Shown here one piece after another: positions 57,584-64,000 of a stretch of 64,000 nt of DNA. The translations under genes and the position numbers were made by a program. The DNA is from Cerrena zonata (Eukaryota > Basidiomycota > Agaricomycetes > Polyporales > Cerrenaceae): contig JASBNA010000001.1 of the NCBI GenBank assembly GCA_038087015.1, forward strand, positions 2,294,001-2,358,000, given 5' to 3'. Positions within the stretch are counted from its first letter, which is position 1. Each line of letters opens with the position of its first letter. Below the pieces are notes generated by a model. The model was given only the letters and a program-made list of their open reading frames with translations, had not been told where the DNA came from and searched no databases.

Positions 57584-58218
57584 ATGATTACTCGGAACTC
57601 TGTCTTGCAAGTCGCAGCTCTCCTTTGGGCTTCGTCGCTCTTGCCCACCGCCCATGCCTACTGTTACATTGATTTGTGCGTATCTCTGTCATCACATCTT
57701 CGTCGTTGGTCCTCATGTCGCAAATACAGCAATGGATTTGAGCGTTGTACGCTAAGTCATGGCGCAAGAATTGGTATTGCTATCGGCCTTAGTGCGTATT
57801 CTCATTCGCATTCGCGTTCGGGGAACAAGTAACCGGTTGTACTAACTCGCTACCGTCCAGTCGTTCTTGCGGCCATATTCGGTGTCTTCGCCATGATGGG
57901 TATCAAGAGACGAAGGGCAAGGATGCAGCAGCAGAATTTGGCTTATGTTCACAACCCGGTGCAGAATAACCAGGGTCACTATTACGCTGGTGCTCCTGGG
58001 TACTATCCACCTCCTGCTGGTCCAAACGGACCTCAATACCCTCCCCAGTCGTACACCCCTTACCAAGGAGGATATGACCCCACGGCCGGCTTTGCACCCG
58101 TAAGTACTACGAATAGCAGGCCCGAGGTACCCCGAAGATACTAACAGTGCCCCTCTGTTCGCAGCCGCAATATGCTCCACCCGCTGGGCCACCTCCTGCC
58201 GCCGAGCAGAAGGTATAG
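57584..58218 (+). CDS. Type I membrane protein with cytosolic Pro/Tyr-rich PPxY tail (RCR-like)
   Basis: Exons 57584-57675, 57730-57791, 57861-58099 and 58165-58218 join in phase for about 148 aa. A signal peptide (SVLQVAALLWASSLLPTAHA) is followed by a short Cys-containing lumenal part (YCYIDFNGFERCTLSHG) and one transmembrane helix (ARIGIAIGLIVLAAIFGVFA), then a basic stop-transfer (GIKRRRARMQ). The tail is rich in Pro/Tyr/Gly/Gln (AGAPGYYPPPAGPNGPQYPP) and ends with a PPQY motif across the last exon junction (GFAP joined to PQYAPPAGPPPAAEQKV). PPxY motifs recruit WW domains of Rsp5/Nedd4 ubiquitin ligases; this layout resembles yeast Rcr1/Rcr2 adaptors, but homology is not proven. An upstream in-frame ATG at 57517, joined through a 5' intron (57527 onwards), would add MMTSR before MITRN. 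Confidence 0.75.
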
Positions 58219-58703
58219 TCTGGTATCATCTATCGTATTGTTTATGTTGTCTCTGTTTATGGAACACGGACTTGGTACAATGCTGCCTATTTTGTAATCT
58301 ATTCTAATACCTGGGATGTACTGGATTGGATTTTGTTGTACTCCTCGAGGATGCATACCCTGCGAAAGTGCTAATTATGAATTGACGCTGTCGAGTGATG
58401 ACATTTAAGTGTCAGAATTTGCGATGCGAGCAGAATGTGTTTTGAGATGGCATTGTGCTGCTTCTGGGCGTGGGCAGGAGGATTGGAGAGAGGAAGAGGG
58501 AGGAGAAGGCGGAATGCCTGGGAATGGAGAGAAAGTTGTGCGCGCTAGTTGCCATGTGTCGTGGTTGTCTCGTCTCTCACCTCCGCCAGTGGTGGATTTG
58601 GCGGTCATCGTCTCCCCCTCTACCCTCCATATATCCCCGGTGTAACCTCTCAACCGTCGTCGCTGTGCTGACCCTCTTCCACTCTCTTGTTTTCTGATTC
58701 TTG
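58219..58703. other. Intergenic
   Basis: 3' flank of the PPxY gene and presumed promoter of the Msb1-like gene. A purine-rich GGAGAGAGGAAGAGGGAGG stretch occurs near 58484. No gene supported. Confidence 0.5.
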
Positions 58704-61700
58704 ATGCCGAGTTTATTCTCTCGTTCTCGTACTGCTTCCACCCCAAAGAAACCCACTCTCGAAGGTCTCTACGACGAATTCGGCAGAGTCACCAGTAGGG
58801 GCTCTGCCAAGGGCAGCAAAGTTGCTACTCCTTCTCTAACCCCCTCTAGGAAGGAGAAGAAGGAGAAGAGTCGAGCACGGACGATCAGCTCCCCTGCTGA
58901 GCCCGATCCCTCAGAGTTCACCCTTCCTGATGGCAGTTTTCTTCCTCTGAATCTCGAGCCACCGCGCTATGAACCAATAATCGAAGAGCCTTCCCAAGAG
59001 CAGAAGGGCCCGGTTGACTATGGTTATCTCTCTTACCAACGTCATGTCGTGCTTGGTTTAGAGGAGCTCGCTAGGCTCATAGATGTAGTAGGCAACGAGC
59101 TCGGAACGCGTGGTCTCACCACGCCTTTCATATTCTCAGCCCTTGCCCTGGACGTATCCTCGCATGCCGTCAAGAGGTTAATTCAAGCGTTTCTCAGAAC
59201 ATGTGGCAAGCCCACCGCCGAGACCGATAGACTATGGCGAGAGGAGGCGAAATTCGCAGGTCCGCAGGAATTGGGAATGTGTCTACGGTGGGGTCTTGCT
59301 CGCGTCGTACGGATATATGGTGGTCAAGAGGTGCGGGGTCTACTCTCGTATGAGATGTACGAGGACTGGCGGGAGGCCGAAGCAGGTATGTGCGCACCGA
59401 CTATCTCTCAGAGCCTTCAATGCTGATGTGTTCCTCAAGAACTAAACTTCCCGAGACACACTTTGGCGCATTCCTCGAGCCTCTCCCTAAACTTCTACGC
59501 TCACTTTTAGTGGGATTACTTACCTTACTGATCCGGTTTACGGCTCATTCCTCTTCGTCTGGACATACTCCTCCGACACTATCTCCCCTCTTCGGGCCAC
59601 TACTATTCGGTCTAGGACCTTCGACTCTAGCTTTCCATCATGTATACGTTCATTACCTCCGCGCAGCAACGGCGACGGAACATCTCATTTTATCATTCAT
59701 CCGCTGGCAAGATGCCCCAGGGCGAGCTGGATCAAGCGCTACCGCTTTGGGTGTCCCTACCCGCCTCAAAGCCTGGATTCAGGGTTATCCAGGAATGCTA
59801 CCCCAAATCAAGAAGAACGAAAGACCACAGCCTCGCCGTGGCGCGCGCACGATACGTTTGGTTAGCGTACGAAGGAATGTCAGGATGTACAGCCCCGATC
59901 TGGTCAAGACTTCCGCAAGCTGGGCTCAGAGACCACATATTGCAACGTCGTCGAATTCTGATCGCTCCTTCGCTGGCTCGAAGGAATGGGAACGTATCTC
60001 GCCACCAACCCTCAAGCTGCCTCCGAGGTACTCCGACGCTTACAAGAAGAGAATGGATCTGGCACCCAATTTCCACCCTGATACCGGCGCTGGGTCTACT
60101 TCATCCTCGCTTAACGCACCTTCGTTAACTTCATCGATTTCAACCTGCTTCAACCGCTTCTTCTATGCTCGACGACACAGAATTCGGTATGTTGGGCAAG
60201 AAACCTGGAGAAGACAGGTTCAGAAGCTTGACCGACCTGAAATGGGGGGAATTCGAGATGATGGGTTTCGGTAATGCAGGTGCGGACGACAAGAAACTGC
60301 AGTTCGACTTGACAGAGGGAGCGAGAGCGGTGAGTGCTGGTGTTCATGACTGTAATTCCTGAAGCCGGTTTGGAACAGGATACTGAACCCATATATGCGC
60401 GCCTCTAGGCTCGTGCAGCGAAACGTGCAACACTGACTTGGCAAGACTTCTCCACAGCTGGGTTTTCACGCACAGATGCTCCTCTCAGTGCCACTCTGCA
60501 GTTCAGTGCTCCTGTCGCCAATGCTGTTAGCGCGTGGCCATCACAATCCGCCGAAATACATCGAAAGCTGAAGAAGGCTCAGAAAGGTCTGCCTCCGTTC
60601 GGATGGGATACGGAACCCATCCTCGGTAATGAAGAAATCATCGAGGAAGCCTTTGTGGATGTGTTTTGTGATTTGGTCTATGGCGGTGGCTGGATGGATG
60701 CCGAGCGTAGCGAAGAACTGCATAGAGATTGCAATTGGGCTTTGGTAAGATTGATTGGTGTCTCGGATGTTCCAAGGTGCAAATTTCAACTTACCGGTTG
60801 ATACAGGTCGAATTCAAATCACTCCCGTTATCTCGAACGAACACTGTCTCTGGGGCCGGCGATCCTCGTAATTCCACGACACTCATCCTCTTCGAAGAGT
60901 TCGTCCCATTGGAATATAGACAACAACTCGCCGATTCTGGCAACAGTCGTCGTCGACTACCATCACTCTTTGGCAGTTCGAAGAAGCAATGGAAGCCTGC
61001 GTCGACTCTCAATGGAAGACCATATGTGGTCGGACATGTCCCACGAAGTCCTTCTTTCCGCGAAGTCGAATTCGAAGGTCTACTGCGGTCCAATGGGAGT
61101 GCTACCAAGGTCCTCACTCTGAAGACTCCAGAACGTCTACCTCCTACAGCAGCTACAAGTCCAGCCCTCACATCTCCAGCTTCGACAGCATTCGGGTCTC
61201 CAGGAAGCGGTGGCAAACCGAATTTATTTCTTAGTCCAATAAATCGAACAGATTCTCCTGTCCCAAGGTCCTCGAGTCGACAAAGCGATTACGGGTCTCC
61301 GAGCAACCCACACAGGAGGTCCCGTTTCCGGTTACCGGTTAGCCCGAATCGTACGTCTGGTCTTCCTCCTGCAGAATACGAGAATATCGATTTCGAAACT
61401 CGTTTAGCAAGCTTCTCGGACGACGAATCACCTGTTGAGGGACGCTCGAAGCATGCCCGAAGACAATCAAAGGATGATGCATGGGTGGATATTCTTGTTG
61501 CTAACAACAATAGACGCATGGCTGGTCAGGATGCAGAAATTCGCAATGGTTTGAAAGGCGGAAGGTCTGATCCCGAACTGGCCAGTCAAGAAATATCGGA
61601 AGTGCTTGCCTCGCTCGGACAAGTCGAGTCGGATGACGAAGACGATGATATGGAGCCAGTTCCCCACGACGAGGACGACCATCCGATCGCATCAAGCGTT

Positions 61701-62471
61701 GAGGGTGACAGCGACCGAGATACAATTCCAGGCCCTACGGTCAAGGTGGAAGACGAAGACGAGGATGAAGACGATGAACCTGTTCCGACTAGGTCGAAGA
61801 GGATGGGCTACTTCGATCTGCATCCTGAACGACGGGGCGCTGTTGGTGACACCCGTTCGCAATCTCCATCGATGCAACCCGATGGACAACTGGGGTTTGA
61901 TGATGCTCGTGCCCACTTCGAGAGGAACTCTGTGGTGGACGACCCACGAGATGCATTCAGGCGGTCCTCCCTTGATAGTCAACCTGAGTCAAGTGAAGAT
62001 CATCCCTACGATGTCACCGCCGAGCCCCGCCCGTCTCCAAAGCTGCCACCAAAATCAGGTCTTCCTGCCGGCCCTGCTTCAACTCGTGGTGATGTAAATC
62101 AGTTACAGCCTCCTCCTAGAGGTGCGTCTAAACTCGCAGACAATATTGCTCCCAAGTCAACTCAGAGTAAGACCGCTTCGCTCATTGAGATGTATCGTGA
62201 GCGTGAGCGTAGCACAACAACCACAACCTCAAGTCCTTCTTTGATACCACCTTCCCGCTTACCCGTTCGTACTGGTGCTTCATTGCCATCCAGTCCACAA
62301 CAACGACCTTCTCCTTCCCCTTCTCCACCTCGTATTCACGAAGAGCTAGAGGAGGAGTCGGTTTTTCCTGAGCCCTCACGTCCATCAGAAAATTCTGGAT
62401 ATATCACACCTCCTCGATATGTTCATGGAGCGCCACTACACAATGTCATTGAAGAAGAGGAGGAAGACTAA
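58704..62471 (+). CDS. Msb1/Mug8-domain morphogenesis protein with two apparent frameshifts
   Basis: Msb1 of yeast acts in polarity with Cdc42/Rho1. The start at 58704 gives MPSLFSRSRTASTPKKPTLE. The Msb1/Mug8 domain (formerly DUF1708) runs from LSYQRHVVLGLEELARLIDV, GNELGTRGLTTPFIFSALAL and DVSSHAVKRLIQAFLRTCGK, through LRSLLVGLLTLLIRF and TLSPLFGPLLFGLG, to KLPPRYSDAYKKRMDLAPNF. Later exons read SMLDDTEFGMLGKKPGEDRF, KLQFDLTEGARA/ARAAKRATLTWQDFS and VEFKSLPLSRTN. The C-terminal 450 residues are disordered and acidic/Ser-rich (VKVEDEDEDEDDEPVPTRSK). After the 54-nt intron (59386-59439), ELNFPR should continue THFGAFLEPL, but one base is missing near 59455. Near 60150 one extra T is needed to explain the return to the first frame. 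Read literally, translation stops near 59510. Either two assembly indels or a damaged gene. Confidence 0.8.
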
Positions 62472-63033
62472 AAACATAGTTATACCTTTTCCTCATTTCT
62501 ATCTTCCGAACTTTTGGCATAATGTCTTTTTCCTAGGGTAAAATTGGCTCGTTTGAATATGCTTTCTGATTATATTTTGATTTATTCTTTACCATCATCC
62601 CCATCCATCCCATCCATTGCCTCGTATCTCTCTCTTCCTGCTGACATTTCAGTAGGCTTTATGGTGTATTCAAACTTCGGGACTATTATTATGTTCCCCT
62701 CCCCACTCCCTCGCCCCTGTTTCGTCCATGTTTTCTTTCGCGTTAGTCTTTTTGCGTTGTCGATCGTCTCTATACCAGTGGTGCCGGCCATAAATCCGGA
62801 TATCTTACTCATTCACCTTGTTCAAGTTTTTTCCTGCATTGTACCCCATGCTGCGTTCACACATGTTCCGCATAATTATGTTGATTCACTGGTCTTCACC
62901 GACATTTCACGAGCAAGGTTTGTGAGATAGCAAGACTGCAACAAAGTCACAAATGTGATTCATGAACATCTCGACATGCATTAGCGGAACATATATAAAC
63001 GTGTATGTGTTATAGAGATTGGAACGAAAACAT
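62472..63033. other. Intergenic between convergent genes
   Basis: 3' flanks of the Msb1-like and cyclophilin genes. Pyrimidine-rich on the plus strand. No gene supported. Confidence 0.5.
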
Positions 63034-63944
63034 CTATTGCTTGCTTCCTTCCGTGACACCAGAGGCGGTGATAGTGACTTTTACGCCCGGTCGGCCAGAT
63101 GGGCTACCCACACCTTCGATCTTTTTAACAATGTCCATGCCGTCGACAACTTCACCGAACACAACGTGTCTGCCGTCAAGCCACGAAGTCACAACGGTGG
63201 TGATGAAGAACTATAGCAAAGGAGGATGATATGATTTAGACCTTTATCTCGGAGTACCAGTGAGAACATACCTGAGAACCATTTGTATTGGGTCCCGCGT
63301 TAGCCATGGAAAGAAGACCTGGCTTATCATGGCGAAGCTTGAAGTTTTCATCTACAAATTTGGCTCCAGTTTATCATGCGACATCATACAGCGCACCACA
63401 CATACCGCTGAACTTTTCTCCATATATCGACTTTCCACCCGTTCCTATTGATACGTCAATATAATTAGCCTTGAGATTATGTTGAGGTAGACCACGCACC
63501 ATTGTGACGAGTGAAATCACCACCTTGAAGCATGAACTGTAATCCCAGGAACATCAGCAGTCTATTTGAGACGGATATAGAGGCCGAGTGCATACATTGG
63601 GGATGATTCTGTGGAAAGTGCTTCCGCTGTATCCAAATCCGTGTTGGCCGGTTGCCAGCTCGCGGAAGTTCTTCGCGGTTTTTGGGACGACGTCGTCAAA
63701 GAGTTTGAATGTTATCCGACCAGCGTGCTTAGAGTCCATAGCAATATCGAACTGAAGAAGGTTTAGTGGCGTTCACAAAACTTGATTAAGCAGTAGACTC
63801 TACATACGAAGACATTGGATTTGTCCGACTTGGGCCTAGTATTATCAGTCAACAGATATATGACGCTATGTGGTATTCAACGTACATGGCCTTAGCATTT
63901 GCCAAGACAGCCGAAGTGCCAAACCGACGGAGGAACGATGCCAT
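63034..63944 (-). CDS. Cyclophilin-type peptidyl-prolyl cis-trans isomerase, probably mitochondrial
   Basis: Speeds proline isomerisation during protein folding and binds cyclosporin A. The start at 63944 gives a basic, Ser/Ala-rich leader ([20 protein letters not shown]), a likely mitochondrial presequence. It is spliced to PKSDKSNVF and [20 protein letters not shown]. The core continues [83 protein letters not shown] and [14 protein letters not shown]. The catalytic Arg (FHRIIP), the FMLQGGDF strand and the cyclosporin-contact Trp (SWLDGRH) are all present. It ends VTEGSKQ, stop at 63034. Seven or more short introns. Yeast Cpr3 is the functional comparison; the targeting is inferred from the leader only. 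Confidence 0.92.
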
Positions 63945-64000
63945 TTTGAAGAGAGCGGTAAGAGAGAATGGAAGGAAGAAAGCAAGAGTGTTAGGCTCTC

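Noticed and set aside
59640..60128. 162-codon ORF inside the Msb1-like gene
   Set aside because: A shadow frame; the conserved Msb1 residues are in a different frame here. It only looks continuous with the next exon because of the frameshift at about 60150.
1..64000. Biosynthetic gene cluster, CRISPR, prophage or intact transposon
   Set aside because: Two P450s and methyltransferases are present, but there is no polyketide, peptide or terpene synthase. No arrays of spaced repeats, no long terminal or inverted repeats, and no transposase or reverse transcriptase motifs were seen by eye.

Overview
This window is nuclear DNA of a filamentous basidiomycete, most likely a mushroom-forming Agaricomycete. 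The evidence is the gene structure (many introns of about 48-70 nt with GTRNGT donors, CTRAY-type branch sites and YAG acceptors), genes packed on both strands, a CYP63-type P450 typical of wood-decay fungi, and a tandem family of isoprenylcysteine methyltransferase-like genes. I found no rRNA, CRISPR, phage or intact transposon. All gene models were built by hand from the sequence (splice sites, phase, conserved motifs), so exon edges are inferences unless a motif crosses the junction.

Layout. 1-7.5 kb: a multi-pass membrane protein cut by the left edge, a cytochrome P450, an intron-containing tRNA-Pro(UGG) and a prolidase. 8.8-15.6 kb: a large disordered protein with SDGGY/lysine repeats, tRNA-Gly(UCC), complex I subunit NUO9.5, and a 5-oxoprolinase that has only the HyuA half. 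17.4-25.1 kb: a CYP63-like P450, a secreted DUF1524/HNH nuclease, an epsin and a second tRNA-Gly(UCC) in inverted orientation. 25.2-30 kb: a Cys-rich protein and three tandem STE14-like methyltransferases, the middle one with a frameshifted 5' end. 30.1-42 kb: a PfkB/ketohexokinase-like kinase divergent from an FCP1-like HAD protein, two related Cys-module proteins of unknown function that flank mitochondrial ferredoxin-NADP reductase (ARH1), and a tiny five-exon membrane protein. 42.5-51.7 kb: a DUF262 protein with a long disordered RGG-like tail, divergent from condensin SMC2, then the secretory-pathway protein KSH1/Kish. 53.2-64 kb: an OPT oligopeptide transporter, a PPxY-containing single-pass membrane protein, an Msb1/Mug8-domain morphogenesis protein with two apparent compensating frameshifts, and a mitochondrial cyclophilin.

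Most genes are unrelated housekeeping functions (respiration, chromosome condensation, endocytosis, secretion, peptide uptake and turnover, polarity) and I see no biosynthetic cluster. The least ordinary items are: a sharply bounded, almost CpG-free island of about 1.2 kb (34.44-35.64 kb) over one of the two Cys-module genes; that distant paralogous pair itself; the methyltransferase tandem duplication; the HyuA-only oxoprolinase; and the presence, as separate genes, of relatives of both halves of the bacterial GmrSD nuclease (DUF262 and DUF1524). I did not find a convincing wholly new multi-gene system.
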